Positions 1-9,226 of a stretch of 64,000 nt of DNA are shown piece after piece. Position 1 is the first letter of the stretch; each line of letters begins with the position of its first letter. The notes beneath the pieces were generated by a model. The model was not told the origin of the DNA, did not search any database, and was given only the letters and a program-made list of their open reading frames with translations. Origin of the DNA: Spartobacteria bacterium LR76 (GTDB lineage: Bacteria; Verrucomicrobiota; Verrucomicrobiia; Chthoniobacterales; Terrimicrobiaceae); the NCBI GenBank assembly GCA_003054655.1, contig QAYZ01000012.1, positions 62,001-126,000 on the forward strand. The letters run 5' to 3'. A program made the position numbers and the translations under genes.

Positions 1-1
1 G

Positions 2-82
2 TTGCGGGAAATCCTCAAGCCTGCCGCACCTGCCGAGGCCGCAGCGCCGCAGAGTGTATCTACTCCGGGTACAAATCCTTGA
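2..82 (+). CDS. possible C-terminal tail of a gene entering from the left
   Basis: Frame 2 is open from the window edge to a TGA at 80-82 and encodes a short Ala/Pro-rich tail (REILKPAAPAEAA...). Such tails are common at C-termini in this genome, for example in the ribosomal proteins. It would converge on the acyl-CoA ligase and overlap its last 23 bases. Only 26 codons are visible, so no function can be given and the frame may be chance. Confidence 0.3.
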   Translation: MREILKPAAPAEAAAPQSVSTPGTNP

Positions 83-1973
83 TCAGGCCGCCGTACATCT
101 CGGTGATGACGTGGCGTTTCAGCTTGTAGGTGCCCGTCAGCTCCCGACCGACCTCAAATGGGCGCGTCACGAAGCGAAAGTCCGTGATGCGCTCGAAGTT
201 TTTGAATCCCGTGGCCTTGCTGACGAGTCCGCGTAGTTCCTGATCCATCAGGTCGCGGGCCTCGGGGTCTTTCGCGATATCCTCGAGGCTTGAAGCCTGG
301 ATGCCCGACGAGCGGAAGCCGAGCAGGCTCGGGACGATGAGCGCGGCTAGGGCCTTCTGGTCCTGGCCGACGACCATGCAGTTGTCGATCAGCGGAGAGT
401 GAACGAGGCGGCACTCGATCGGCACCGGCTCGACATTTTCCCCGCTGAGCAGGACGATCGTGTCCTTGGACCGGCCGAGGATTTTCAGGCAGTCGTTGAA
501 GGTGACCATGCCGATGTCTCCCGTATTCAGCCAGCCATCATGCAGCACGCTGGCGGTGCCAGCCGGGTTCTTGTAGTAGCCCTTCATCACCTGGGGACCC
601 TTGATGTGGATCTCACCGCGCAGCCCGCGCCCATGACCGCGCAGCGACTTGTTGGGGTACAGGATGTCACCGGTATTGAGGTCGAGGATACGCAGTTCGG
701 TCTGCGGATACAGCGGGCCTACGGTGCCGATGACGAGGTTGTCCCAGGTGCGAACGGCAAGGACGGGCGAGGACTCCGTCAGGCCGTAACCTTCCAGCAC
801 CGGAATGCCGATGAAGTTGAAAAACTCATCGACATGCGGCTGGAGCGCGCCGCCGCCAGAGATGGTGCCGCGGAATTCCGAGCACCCCACCGCCTCGCGG
901 ATCTTGGACAGAACGATCGTGTCGAGGATGCGGTGGGGGAGGTAATACAAGAGCCAGTTGGCGGCGTGGCCGAGGCCGAGCTGGAGGTTTTCCTTGGCCG
1001 AGCGGCCGGTGAGATCGAGCTGCTGGCCCCGGAAGAAGCGCTCGGCGCGCTTGACCGCGCAGGTGCTGTGCTGGGCCATGTGAAAGAGCCGCCGCTTGAA
1101 TGGCGCTCCCTCCTCCACGCGATGCATAAGTTTTTGGTAGAGATTCTCCCAAAGGCGCGGAGCCGAGCACATCACGTTGGGCTTCACGGTCTTCAGATCC
1201 TCCGCAATCGAGCGGATCGACGTGTAGTACGTGCAGGCACCCATGCTGATGGCGACCATTTCAAAGACGCGTTCGTAGCTGTGCCAGATGGGCAGGATGG
1301 ATAGCGTGCGCTCCCCGGGCATCAGATCAAAGGGCAGGTTGCGCACTTGCGACGCCATGTTGGAGTGGGTGAGCTGGACGCCCTTCGGAGTGCCCGTCGT
1401 CCCCGACGTGTAGATGATGGTGAAGAGATCCTCTGGCTGGATGGCAGCGCTACGCTCCTCGGCGCGGCGATCCCCGGCGGTGCGGAGTTCAGCGCCCCGG
1501 GCCAGCAGATCCTGCAATCTCAGGACGCCATCGCGCGGCGCGGCCTTGGGGTCCATGAGGATGATCGTTTCGAGCTGGTTGAGCTGCCCCTGCACGCGGC
1601 CGAGCTTTTCCAGCGTGGCGAGATTCTCGACGAAGGTCACCCGGATGTCCGCATGGTCGAGGATATAGGCGATCTCTCCCTCCGTAATATCCGTGCCGCG
1701 CGGGACGTCGGCGCACCCGGCGAGCTGTACGCCTGCGTCGCAGATGATCCACTCGAGGCGATTATCCGCCAGGAGGCCGATGTGTTCGCGCGGCTTTACG
1801 CCGAGGTCGATCAGCGCAGTGGCGAGGGCGAGACCCTGCTCATAGAGCGAGCGATAGCTGGTGGGGCGGTACTGGCCCTCGGCGTTCTTCGAGGCAAATG
1901 CCGGGCGGTTCTCATACGCCTCGGCGGCGTTGCGATACAACTCGGCCAAGGTGGAGACTTGGAGACGTGCCAT
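60..1973 (-). CDS. long-chain fatty acid--CoA ligase (AMP-forming)
   Basis: A 637-residue ANL-superfamily enzyme that activates long-chain fatty acids with ATP and CoA through an acyl-adenylate. The AMP-binding motif YTSGTTGTPKG lies at about residues 188-198, followed by GYGLTESSP at 395-403 and a LNTGDIG motif further on. Length and order match the long FadD15/eukaryote-type acyl-CoA synthetases rather than the roughly 560-residue E. coli FadD. It is the last gene of the minus-strand set LuxE-like, LuxC-like, IF-1, ligase. The IF-1 gene ends 20 bases before its start, so co-transcription is likely. The neighbours point to fatty acyl activation for reduction or lipid remodelling. The family is clear; chain-length preference is not visible. 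Confidence 0.93.
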   Translation of the reverse strand: MARLQVSTLAELYRNAAEAYENRPAFASKNAEGQYRPTSYRSLYEQGLALATALIDLGVKPREHIGLLADNRLEWIICDAGVQLAGCADVPRGTDITEGEIAYILDHADIRVTFVENLATLEKLGRVQGQLNQLETIILMDPKAAPRDGVLRLQDLLARGAELRTAGDRRAEERSAAIQPEDLFTIIYTSGTTGTPKGVQLTHSNMASQVRNLPFDLMPGERTLSILPIWHSYERVFEMVAISMGACTYYTSIRSIAEDLKTVKPNVMCSAPRLWENLYQKLMHRVEEGAPFKRRLFHMAQHSTCAVKRAERFFRGQQLDLTGRSAKENLQLGLGHAANWLLYYLPHRILDTIVLSKIREAVGCSEFRGTISGGGALQPHVDEFFNFIGIPVLEGYGLTESSPVLAVRTWDNLVIGTVGPLYPQTELRILDLNTGDILYPNKSLRGHGRGLRGEIHIKGPQVMKGYYKNPAGTASVLHDGWLNTGDIGMVTFNDCLKILGRSKDTIVLLSGENVEPVPIECRLVHSPLIDNCMVVGQDQKALAALIVPSLLGFRSSGIQASSLEDIAKDPEARDLMDQELRGLVSKATGFKNFERITDFRFVTRPFEVGRELTGTYKLKRHVITEMYGGLIKDLYPE

Positions 1974-1993
1974 TAGTGGAAAATACGGGTCGC

Positions 1994-2245
1994 TTAGCGG
2001 CGACGGTTGGGGGAATTCGGGGAATAGTCGGACTCGCGGAACGTAATGCGAGCCTTGGTCAGGTCGTAAGGGGAGATTTCAAGACTCACGCGGTCGCCTG
2101 GAACGATGCGAATGAAGTTCTTCCGCATCTTGCCGGAGATATGTGCGAGGACGACATGCCCGTTGGGCAGTTTTACCCGGAACATCGTTCCCGGTAGAAC
2201 GTCCACAACAACCCCATCTGCGGTAATCGAATCGTCTTTAGGCAC
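1994..2245 (-). CDS. infA: translation initiation factor IF-1, second copy
   Basis: An S1-fold OB protein that binds the 30S A site during initiation. Core residues [34 protein letters not shown] and [13 protein letters not shown] are all present. I chose the GTG at 2245 (83 residues). An upstream ATG at 2365 would add about 40 residues that overlap the LuxC-like gene and look unlike IF-1. No good ribosome-binding site precedes the GTG, so the start is provisional. Compared with the canonical copy at 19151-19396 it has a short extra C-terminal tail ending NSPNRRR. It sits between fatty-acyl genes, away from the ribosomal operon. Confidence 0.88.
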   Translation of the reverse strand: MPKDDSITADGVVVDVLPGTMFRVKLPNGHVVLAHISGKMRKNFIRIVPGDRVSLEISPYDLTKARITFRESDYSPNSPNRRR

Positions 2246-2264
2246 AGGAGAAGATGGCCGACTC

Positions 2265-3341
2265 TTACCTGATATCGGCTTCAAAATCAACCCATCGCAC
2301 GAGTCCGGCGAGATTTTGTCGCCCCTCCTGATGCCAGGACCATGGGGGAAGCTGCATATGGCCAAGCGGGCAGATGCGTGAGGGGGCGAGCGGAGCGACG
2401 AGTTCCGCCACCTCGGGAAGGGACGGCCAGATGCCGACGGCGCCGAGCCAGCCGAGCACCGGCCCGAGCGCGGCGGACGGATCGCCCTCCGGCCAGGGCT
2501 TCACGTAGACGACACGGTTCAGGCAGGAACTCGCAAACCACGGGTCGTTTTCGTAGATCACGGTCCAGTCGAGCGAGTCCTCGCTTTCGTAAAGCTTCAC
2601 CCGCGCATCGCTAGCGGAGCGGAAGCGGTAATTCGCCCGCACATTGTGAATTTCCGCCGCCTCGGCCACGGTGACTGGCAGGGGCGGTTCCGTCGCGGCA
2701 AAGTCCCCCATGGCGCGGGCCAGTTCGGCGGCGAAGGCGGCGGCATCGCCCCGGACGTAAATATCGTGGGGCGAAAGGCAGCCCTTTTGGTTGAAAAGCG
2801 AGATGTCCCGAGCGGCGGCATCAGCCGCGCCGGGCGTCGGCGATGCGACCAGGCCCAGGCTGAAAAGATGACCGTGGGGTTCGAAACGCACGCCGGGACG
2901 CGCCTGCGAGCGGAAGTGCGCGATGGTTTCATCCGAGCCGAAGACAATCCACGCCTCCGCCTCGCGCAGCCATTCCGCGGGAAGCGTGGTGGAAATCGTG
3001 GCACGGTCACGGAGCCCGGCTGGAAGGAGGGAGAGAAACTCCCCGACCTCCGGCAGGCCTTCCGACGGGAGCTTCATGCGGTTCTGCGCGCCCAGCAGCA
3101 GGCCGCGAATGAGACTCTGGAGGGCGGCATGCGGCGTGTTGCCGCTCACGATGTGAAGCAGTGGAGAGAGGCAATACGCCCGGGCAAAGTTTGCCCCATA
3201 CGGGCGGAAGCCGTCGAGGATCTCCGCGTGGCCCAGCTCCAGGCGCACTACCTCGAGGAGGTCTTCGGCGGAGCAGGGGCCGAGGATGGGAAAATGCGAC
3301 GCCGCCCTGGCGAGGGCATCGGCTCGGGAGGCGGTATTCAT
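2265..3341 (-). CDS. LuxC-like acyl-CoA/acyl-protein reductase
   Basis: A 358-residue protein of the LuxC (acyl-CoA reductase, PF05893-type) family, which reduces activated fatty acyl groups to aldehyde with NADPH. Supporting residues are the N-terminal [11 protein letters not shown] segment (about 63-73) and [11 protein letters not shown] (about 183-192), with Cys188 as the likely acyl-thioester nucleophile. It overlaps the LuxE-like gene by 4 bases, so the two are translationally coupled. In luminous bacteria LuxC works with LuxE and LuxD to make aldehyde for luciferase. No luciferase is visible here, so a non-luminescent role such as making fatty aldehyde, alcohol or a modified lipid is inferred. 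It is shorter than the roughly 480-residue Vibrio LuxC. Confidence 0.8.
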   Translation of the reverse strand: MNTASRADALARAASHFPILGPCSAEDLLEVVRLELGHAEILDGFRPYGANFARAYCLSPLLHIVSGNTPHAALQSLIRGLLLGAQNRMKLPSEGLPEVGEFLSLLPAGLRDRATISTTLPAEWLREAEAWIVFGSDETIAHFRSQARPGVRFEPHGHLFSLGLVASPTPGAADAAARDISLFNQKGCLSPHDIYVRGDAAAFAAELARAMGDFAATEPPLPVTVAEAAEIHNVRANYRFRSASDARVKLYESEDSLDWTVIYENDPWFASSCLNRVVYVKPWPEGDPSAALGPVLGWLGAVGIWPSLPEVAELVAPLAPSRICPLGHMQLPPWSWHQEGRQNLAGLVRWVDFEADIR

Positions 3342-4324
3342 CGGCTCAGGAGATCATCGGCGGCGCGGGAGCATCCGCGAGGCAGGGCGGAGGGATCGCG
3401 TCCCAGGAGGACGAAGCCCTCCTCATGGCGGACGGCGAGATCCTGGGTTTGCAGGACGCAGGAGGAGTCAATATTCGCCAGATCAAAGATGACCAGCACC
3501 CCGGTTTCGCCAACGCCAACCTCGCGGCCCGTTGAGGGGTCAATCACAAGGCCGCGCACCCACGAACCGCCGCGATGCGGGGCCTTGAGGCCGCGCGTGT
3601 AAAATTGCGACGACAGCTCGGTCATGCCGTATTCGTTCCAGACATCGTCGGCTTCCAGTCCAAGGTGCTTTTGAAAAAGCGCATAAAGCTCTTCCTTGGG
3701 CAGATTGCGCCGCGTGCCCTTGTAGCCGCCAGTTTCCATCGCGGCCGAACCAGCGGGGAGAGTCAATGCTCGGTCGCCGAGGAATTCGAAAAAGTCGAGG
3801 AATCCCAGCGCGGTGCCGAAGAGCACCAGCGGCTCCTCCGCGGCGGCCAGGGAGTCGGCGAGGCGCTCCCATTGGTTCCAGAAGAAATCCTCCGGCTGCA
3901 CGAGCCACCCGGCCATCGCGCTGAGCGAGGAGTGCGGAGTCTCCGTGGGAGGCGGGGCCAGCCCGATCACCCGATGACCGGGTATCCCGGCCCGACGCCA
4001 TCCGGCCATCGCGGCGGCGTGATAAACGTCGAGGGTGGCGAAATGATGCTGCCCATAGCCCTCACCGGTGGTGCCGCTGGTGCGAAAGGTGCGCACGGTT
4101 TCACTCTCCGGGAAGGTGGCGATGCGGCTCCAGCGGAACGCCCCGAGCGGCAGGGGTGGGATCTCTCGCCAGGTCGACGGGGCGGGAAACCCCTTGCAAT
4201 ACTCGTGGTACGGATGGCAGAGCTCGCGCTGACGGCGATGCACATTCACGAGCAGATCGGCAAAGTTGCCTTCGCCGTGCTCGATATAGCGGATGACTTG
4301 ATAATGGAGGTTTGGGTGTTCCAA
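3338..4324 (-). CDS. LuxE-like acyl-protein synthetase
   Basis: A 328-residue member of the LuxE (PF04443-type) branch of adenylate-forming enzymes. These activate a fatty acid as acyl-AMP and pass it to their own cysteine and on to LuxC. The adenylate motif RTSGTTGEGYGQ lies at about 81-92, with METGGYKGTRR and YGMTELSSQFY further on. It is the first gene of the minus-strand acyl cluster and overlaps the LuxC-like gene by 4 bases. It is divergent from the desaturase across about 120 bases that must hold both promoters. The exact substrate cannot be read from sequence. Confidence 0.82.
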   Translation of the reverse strand: MEHPNLHYQVIRYIEHGEGNFADLLVNVHRRQRELCHPYHEYCKGFPAPSTWREIPPLPLGAFRWSRIATFPESETVRTFRTSGTTGEGYGQHHFATLDVYHAAAMAGWRRAGIPGHRVIGLAPPPTETPHSSLSAMAGWLVQPEDFFWNQWERLADSLAAAEEPLVLFGTALGFLDFFEFLGDRALTLPAGSAAMETGGYKGTRRNLPKEELYALFQKHLGLEADDVWNEYGMTELSSQFYTRGLKAPHRGGSWVRGLVIDPSTGREVGVGETGVLVIFDLANIDSSCVLQTQDLAVRHEEGFVLLGRDPSALPRGCSRAADDLLSR

Positions 4325-4417
4325 GGCGGTGACGGAACTCGCAGCTTCTCATAGGAGGCAGCCCATCGGCAAGGAAGGGGCGAAAAGCGGCTTCGCAAAA
4401 ATTTAAGTCGCCAGCTC

Positions 4418-4439
4418 CCGGAACGCGTGTAGGTTCCGG
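4418..4439 (+). promoter_or_regulatory. hairpin just upstream of desaturase start
   Basis: A perfect 7-bp inverted repeat CCGGAAC/GTTCCGG with an 8-base loop ends 4 bases before the desaturase ATG. No clear Shine-Dalgarno is present between them. It could gate translation, or be a DNA operator in the divergent promoter region. The function is inferred. Confidence 0.4.
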
Positions 4440-4443
4440 CCTT

Positions 4444-5598
4444 ATGCTACGAATCCCTTGGGAAAAAGTGCGATGGGCAAACAGCCTGTTTCTCATCACG
4501 ACTTTTGTCACAACCATCACAGCGGTGCCTCTTTACATTATGCGCCATGGAGTGGATGCTTTCCAGTTTTGGTTGTTCTTTTTCTTCTTCATCGCCACCG
4601 GCTTGAGCATCACGCTCGGCTATCATCGGCTTTTTTCGCACCTGACTTTCCATGCTTCGTGGCCGGTCAAGGTCTTCACCCTGCTCTTCGGAGCGGCGGC
4701 GTTTGAGGGTTCGGCTCTCGGCTGGTCTGCGGATCACCGCCGCCACCACAAGTTCGTCGACCACGACGACGATCCATACGATATTTCCAAGGGCTTCTTC
4801 CATGCCCACATCGGCTGGCTGCTCTTCCGCACCGGGCCGGATACGCCGCTTACCTGGGTGCGCGACCTGCAAAAGGACAAGCTCGCCTGGTGGCAGCACC
4901 AGTTTTACGTCCCGCTGGCGTTCGGGGTCGGCTTCGGCCTTCCAGCGCTCATCGGTTACCTCTGGGGCGGCCCTACGGCGGCTCTCGGGGCCTTCCTCAT
5001 GGCAGGTGTGGCGCGCGTCGTCTTCGTGCATCACATGACGTTTTGCATCAACTCGCTCTGCCACTGGATCGGCGATCGGCCTTACTCGACGAACTGCACG
5101 GCACGCGACAGCTTCCTCATGGCTCTCTTCACCTTTGGCGAGGGGTACCATAATTTTCACCACGAGTTTCAGTACGACTACCGCAATGGCGTGAAGCCGT
5201 GGCAGTTTGACCCGACGAAATGGTCCATCTGGCTCCTGCACAAGCTCGGCCTCGTGCGCAATCTGCGCACCGTGCCGGAGGAGAAGATCCTCAAGGCCCA
5301 GATCGCCGAGCAGCAGCGCCGTATCGCTGCGGCGCTCGAGAATCACCCGACACCGCTCTCCGAGTCCCTGCAGACGATGCTGCACTCCGCCCAGCAGCAG
5401 ATGCACGACGCGCTGGCTCATTGGGAGCAGCGGCTGTCCGAGTACCGCGCCGCCAAGGAGCGCCGTCACGAGATTTCCCGCCGTCAGCGCCGCCAGCTCA
5501 AGCGCGAGCTCGCGCAGGCCTCGTCCCAGCTCCGTGAGGCGCTCGGTGAGTGGATGAGCGCGCATCGCGTCATCTTCGGCGGCACCGCTGCGGCTTAA
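4444..5598 (+). CDS. membrane fatty acid (acyl-CoA delta-9 type) desaturase
   Basis: An integral-membrane di-iron desaturase that introduces a double bond into an acyl chain. All three histidine boxes are present: HRLFSH (61-66), HRRHH (98-102) and HNFHH (236-240). Hydrophobic segments flank them (about 14-32, 40-59, 155-175 and 180-198). After the catalytic domain there is an unusual roughly 100-residue charged, Gln/Arg/Glu-rich helical tail (about 275-378) that looks like a coiled coil. It is divergent from the LuxE/LuxC/FadD cluster, which supports a shared lipid theme. Expression may be temperature- or membrane-responsive, as in other bacteria, but only the start-proximal hairpin hints at control. 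Confidence 0.92.
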   Translation: MLRIPWEKVRWANSLFLITTFVTTITAVPLYIMRHGVDAFQFWLFFFFFIATGLSITLGYHRLFSHLTFHASWPVKVFTLLFGAAAFEGSALGWSADHRRHHKFVDHDDDPYDISKGFFHAHIGWLLFRTGPDTPLTWVRDLQKDKLAWWQHQFYVPLAFGVGFGLPALIGYLWGGPTAALGAFLMAGVARVVFVHHMTFCINSLCHWIGDRPYSTNCTARDSFLMALFTFGEGYHNFHHEFQYDYRNGVKPWQFDPTKWSIWLLHKLGLVRNLRTVPEEKILKAQIAEQQRRIAAALENHPTPLSESLQTMLHSAQQQMHDALAHWEQRLSEYRAAKERRHEISRRQRRQLKRELAQASSQLREALGEWMSAHRVIFGGTAAA

Positions 5599-5640
5599 GG
5601 CTGCGGCCGAGTTTGAGGCACTCTTCATCGGGGTTTATGC

Positions 5641-5681
5641 CGGGAGGGTGCCTGGGGCCAAGGCTCCTCCCGTTCCGTTTT
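5641..5681 (+). terminator. intrinsic terminator of the desaturase gene
   Basis: A GC-rich stem CGGGAGGG/TCCTCCCG (5641-5648 with 5665-5672) continues past a bulge into GCCT/AGGC. It is followed by TTCCGTTTT and lies 40 bases after the desaturase stop codon. Confidence 0.65.
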
Positions 5682-6299
5682 ACGCCATCGGCCTCCTTCG
5701 TCCAGGGCGATGCGGTTTACTCGCCTTCTTTGGAGCGTCTTGCCGATCTCAAAGCCTGAATCCAGAGAAACTCCGGGATCCAGGCGAGGCTTCGCGGTCG
5801 ACCGCCGCGTCATTCTGCTCCAGCAGGCTTTCGCGGCGCAATCTGCCAAATACAATGTTGGTGGAGCGTGGCTCGCGGATCACTTCTTATTGAGTGTTCT
5901 TACGGCTGAACCGAGCGATGAATCGGGGTTCGGCGTCATCTCCGAACGATCTTTCTCCCAAAACGCGACAACGAGGTGGAACTCTTGCGTCACAAATTCT
6001 CGGGAGTTGGACGCAGAAAAAGCGGGACGTCATTCAGTCACCTGATGAGCCGCTGAGACCAGTCCGACACCCTGCGAGGCTGTCACGATGAGCGACTGTA
6101 AATCTATGAAGTCGAGGCCGTTCTCACTGGTGCGCATTGGCGGTGAGGGCGGTCCCCCCCGAAGTGGAGAGAAAAATGCTTCATCCGCTCTTCGTTCCAG
6201 CCCCTTAAAAAATTCCCAAGAAATTCCAAAATAAGGCTTGCTTCCATTGTGCGTATCAATAGCTTCTTCCCTCCCGCACACAGACGGGGGAATGAGTAG
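5682..6299. other. gene-poor region upstream of the ribosomal operon
   Basis: About 620 bases with no convincing coding sequence, tRNA or repeat. The short open frames here lack family resemblance or ribosome-binding sites. The local AT-rich patch near 6205-6235 probably contains the S10 promoter, but I cannot place -35 and -10 boxes with confidence. Confidence 0.5.
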
Positions 6300-6321
6300 A
6301 GCACCTCAGAGTGCTTTTTTT
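6300..6321 (+). terminator. orphan intrinsic terminator / S10 leader attenuator
   Basis: AGCAC, a six-base loop, then GTGCT followed by a run of seven T. It lies about 170 bases upstream of rpsJ and has no protein gene directly before it. It would end either a small RNA from the preceding region or an attenuated S10-operon leader. Confidence 0.6.
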
Positions 6322-6488
6322 GTCCCCTGATGCCTTCCGAGGTTGTGTGGGCCTAACCAAACAATGCAAACGCGCGTCCATATCGAAAAGATGATGTCCT
6401 GCTGGGCCGGACTGCGCGTGCATCGACGAAAACGAATTTCCTAACCATCTAACCAAGGGGACCGCCCTCAACTGTTCTTTATCAGATT

Positions 6489-6806
6489 ATGTCAGCTCCT
6501 GCCGGTCAACGCATCCGCATCCGCCTCAAGGCGTTTGATTATCGAATCCTGGACGCCTCGGCGGCCGAAATCGTCGAGACAGCCAAGCGCACGGGCTCGA
6601 AGGTGACAGGCCCCATTCCGCTCCCGACCCGGATCGAGAAGTTCACTGTCAACCGCTCCCCCCACGTGGACAAGAAGTCCATGGATCAATTTGAGATCCG
6701 CACGCACAAGCGCCTGCTGGATATCGTCGAACCCACCGCCAAGACCGTGGACGAGCTGCGCAAGCTCAATCTCCCGGCCGGCGTTGATATCACCATCAAA
6801 ATCTGA
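6489..6806 (+). CDS. rpsJ: 30S ribosomal protein S10
   Basis: A 105-residue S10 of the 30S head; in other bacteria (NusE) it also bridges ribosome and transcription complex through NusB/NusG. Recognised by [35 protein letters not shown] and the C-terminal [11 protein letters not shown]. It opens the long ribosomal block. No Shine-Dalgarno is evident before the ATG. The leader holds a terminator-like hairpin at 6300-6321 that may regulate the whole operon. The usual upstream partners (rpsL, rpsG, fusA, tuf) are absent here. Confidence 0.98.
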   Translation: MSAPAGQRIRIRLKAFDYRILDASAAEIVETAKRTGSKVTGPIPLPTRIEKFTVNRSPHVDKKSMDQFEIRTHKRLLDIVEPTAKTVDELRKLNLPAGVDITIKI

Positions 6807-6814
6807 TCGCCGCC

Positions 6815-7462
6815 ATGAGCATTGGACTTTTAGGAAAAAAACTCGGGATGACCCGCGTCTATGACGACAAGGGCCGCATCACCACCGCCACCGTCATCGA
6901 AGCTGGTGGCAACCGCATCCTCCAGGTGAAGAACACGGAGAAGGACGGTTACAACGCCATCCAGGTCGGCTTCGGCGACCAGAAGGCCCAGCGCGTCAGC
7001 AAGGCGCAGACCGGGCACTTCGCCAAGTCTTCCTCCACCGCGAAGAAGTTCATTCGCGAATTTCGCCTCGCTGAAGGTGAGACCGCTCCGGAGAGCGTCG
7101 ATCTCGGCCTCGGCACCTTTGAGGTTGGACAGTGGGTCGACGTCATCGGCCAGTCCAAGGGCAAAGGCTTCCAGGGCGTCGTCAAGAAGCACAATTTCGC
7201 CGGACAGCCCGCGAGTCACGGTTCCATGATGCATCGTCGTAACGGTGCCATCGGCAACCGCTCCACTCCCGGTCGTGTTTGGAAGAACATGGGCATGCCT
7301 GGTCACATGGGTGACGAGCGTGTCACGGTTCAGAACCTGCGAGTCCTGCAGGTCCGCGAGGAAGACGGTGTCATCCTCGTGAGCGGCGCGATTCCCGGAG
7401 CCAAGGGCACGAATGTCATCGTGCGCCCGGCCAAGAAAAAGAAAGCCCCAGCCAAGAGCTAA
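6815..7462 (+). CDS. rplC: 50S ribosomal protein L3
   Basis: A 215-residue L3, an early assembly protein that reaches toward the peptidyl transferase centre. Typical segments are [17 protein letters not shown] at the start and [40 protein letters not shown] in the loop region. It starts 8 bases after rpsJ in the context gccgccATG with no Shine-Dalgarno, and ends with a short Lys-rich tail. Confidence 0.98.
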   Translation: MSIGLLGKKLGMTRVYDDKGRITTATVIEAGGNRILQVKNTEKDGYNAIQVGFGDQKAQRVSKAQTGHFAKSSSTAKKFIREFRLAEGETAPESVDLGLGTFEVGQWVDVIGQSKGKGFQGVVKKHNFAGQPASHGSMMHRRNGAIGNRSTPGRVWKNMGMPGHMGDERVTVQNLRVLQVREEDGVILVSGAIPGAKGTNVIVRPAKKKKAPAKS

Positions 7463-7465
7463 GCC

Positions 7466-8080
7466 ATGAGCGCCATTGTATTTACTGCTGAAGAGGCCAA
7501 GAAGGCCAATATCGAGCTCATCACCGAAGAGGCAAAGGGCCGCCAGGCCGTCCACGATGTCGTGGTCGCCATGCGCGCCAACCGCCGTCGCGGTACTGCC
7601 AGCACCAAGACCAAGGCCGACGTCGCCCTGAGCGGCGCGAAGCCCTGGCGCCAAAAGGGAACCGGACGCGCCCGCGCCGGTTACAAGTCCTCCCCCGTGT
7701 GGGTGGGCGGTGGTGTTGCCTTCGGCCCGCATCCCCGCGATTACTCGAAGAAGACCCCCAAGAAGGTGAAGGTCCTCGCCTTCCGCAAGGCTCTCAGCGA
7801 GCGCATCCTCGCCGGCGACGTGCTGGTGACCGACGCTTTCGTTGTCGCCGAGCCGAAGACCAAGCAGTTCCTCGCCCTCGTGGCTGAAAATGCCAAGGAC
7901 GCCCGCAAGACGCTCGTCATTGGCAACGGCTTCGACGAAAAGACCTTCCTCGCGGCCCGCAACGTCCGCACCGCCCAGTTGGTTCGCGCCCTGGACGTCA
8001 ATACCGAGCAGCTCCTCGCCTTCGACAAGATCATCGTGACGAAGGAAGCGCTCACCACCCTCTCCGAAAGGCTCGCGTAA
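7466..8080 (+). CDS. rplD: 50S ribosomal protein L4
   Basis: A 204-residue L4, which lines the peptide exit tunnel. The hallmark loop [19 protein letters not shown] followed by [10 protein letters not shown] and [13 protein letters not shown] is clear. E. coli L4 autoregulates its S10 operon through the leader; whether that holds here is unknown. It starts 3 bases after rplC (context aagccATG), and its TAA overlaps the rplW ATG by one base. Confidence 0.98.
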   Translation: MSAIVFTAEEAKKANIELITEEAKGRQAVHDVVVAMRANRRRGTASTKTKADVALSGAKPWRQKGTGRARAGYKSSPVWVGGGVAFGPHPRDYSKKTPKKVKVLAFRKALSERILAGDVLVTDAFVVAEPKTKQFLALVAENAKDARKTLVIGNGFDEKTFLAARNVRTAQLVRALDVNTEQLLAFDKIIVTKEALTTLSERLA

Positions 8081-8364
8081 TGAACGAACCCTTTGACCAT
8101 CTGCAAACGGTCCTCCTGACCGAGAAGGCGACCCTGCTTTCCGAAAAGGCGAACCAGTACGTGTTCCGCGTCGCTCCCCGGGCCAACAAGCTCGATATCA
8201 AGCGTGCGGTGGAAGTCCTCTTCAAAAAGACGGTTGTCAACGTCAATACCGCGAACTTCGCCGGTAAGAAGAAGCGCGAGCGCACTGCCAGCTTTGGCCG
8301 CCGCGCCAACTGGAAGAAGGCGATCGTAACCCTCAAGGAGGGCGAGAAGCTCGACCTCGTCTAA
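8080..8364 (+). CDS. rplW: 50S ribosomal protein L23
   Basis: A 94-residue L23 at the tunnel exit, the docking site for trigger factor and SRP. Recognised by [41 protein letters not shown] and [16 protein letters not shown]. The ATG overlaps the rplD stop in a TAATG arrangement, so coupling is likely. Confidence 0.97.
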   Translation: MNEPFDHLQTVLLTEKATLLSEKANQYVFRVAPRANKLDIKRAVEVLFKKTVVNVNTANFAGKKKRERTASFGRRANWKKAIVTLKEGEKLDLV

Positions 8365-8378
8365 GGAGACACACAGCC

Positions 8379-9224
8379 ATGGCACTCAAGACCTTTCGAC
8401 CCCTTACGCCCGCGAGCCGCTTCAAGGCGCTCCCGGACTTTGCCGAGATCACGAAGGATACCCCGGAGAAGTCTCTCCTGGAGCCCCTGAAGAAATCCGG
8501 CGGACGCAACAACAACGGCCGCATGACCTCGCGTCATCGCGGCGGCGGACACAAGCGCAAATACCGCGTGATCGATTTCAAGCGCAAAAAGCGCGACATC
8601 ATCGCCGACGTGATCGCGATCGAGTACGATCCGAACCGCTCCGCCCGCATCGCCCTCCTTCAGTACGCGGATGGCGAGAAAGCCTACATCCTCGCTCCCG
8701 TCGGCCTCGCGGTCGGCACCAAGGTGAGCGCTGGCGAAAAGGCAGATCCGGCGGTCGGCAATGCGCTCCCGCTCCGTGCGATCCCGCTCGGTACGGCCAT
8801 TCACAACGTTGAGATCACCCCGGGCCGCGGTGCCCAGATGATCCGCAGCGCCGGTGCCCAGGCCGTCCTCGCCAACCGCGAGGCGGGCTTCGCCCTCATC
8901 AAGCTGGCCTCCGGTGAGATCCGCAAGATCAACGATGACTGCTACGCCACGATCGGGCAGGTCGGCAACACCGACCACATGAACGTGTCGAGCGGCAAGG
9001 CTGGCCGCTCCCGTTGGCTCGGTCGCCGTCCGCATGTCCGCGGCATGGTCATGAACCCCGTCGATCACCCCATGGGTGGCGGCCAGGGCAAGAGCAAGGG
9101 CGGTGGCGGACGTCACCATCCTGTCAGCCCCTGGGGCCAGTTGGCCAAGGGCTTCAAGACCCGTCGCAAGCACAAGAACTCCGACCGCTTCATCGTCCAG
9201 CGGCGCAAAGCTAAAGCTAAGTAA
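8379..9224 (+). CDS. rplB: 50S ribosomal protein L2
   Basis: A 281-residue L2, needed for subunit association and the peptidyl transferase region. Typical motifs are [20 protein letters not shown] near the N-terminus and [20 protein letters not shown] near the C-terminus. The conserved first His of the DHPxGG motif is present, while the position usually His after Pro is Met here. A Shine-Dalgarno (AAGGAG) lies about 11 bases before the ATG, which is unusual in this operon. Confidence 0.98.
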   Translation: MALKTFRPLTPASRFKALPDFAEITKDTPEKSLLEPLKKSGGRNNNGRMTSRHRGGGHKRKYRVIDFKRKKRDIIADVIAIEYDPNRSARIALLQYADGEKAYILAPVGLAVGTKVSAGEKADPAVGNALPLRAIPLGTAIHNVEITPGRGAQMIRSAGAQAVLANREAGFALIKLASGEIRKINDDCYATIGQVGNTDHMNVSSGKAGRSRWLGRRPHVRGMVMNPVDHPMGGGQGKSKGGGGRHHPVSPWGQLAKGFKTRRKHKNSDRFIVQRRKAKAK

Positions 9225-9226
9225 CC

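Noticed and set aside
6042-6049. CTGATGAG resembling a hammerhead ribozyme core
   Set aside because: No matching GAAA core or stems I and III could be found around it, so the short match is probably chance.
5599-6488. Search for tRNA, tmRNA or riboswitch in the large gap before rpsJ
   Set aside because: No cloverleaf, no T-loop GTTCRA, and no conserved riboswitch core was seen; only terminator-like hairpins are supported.
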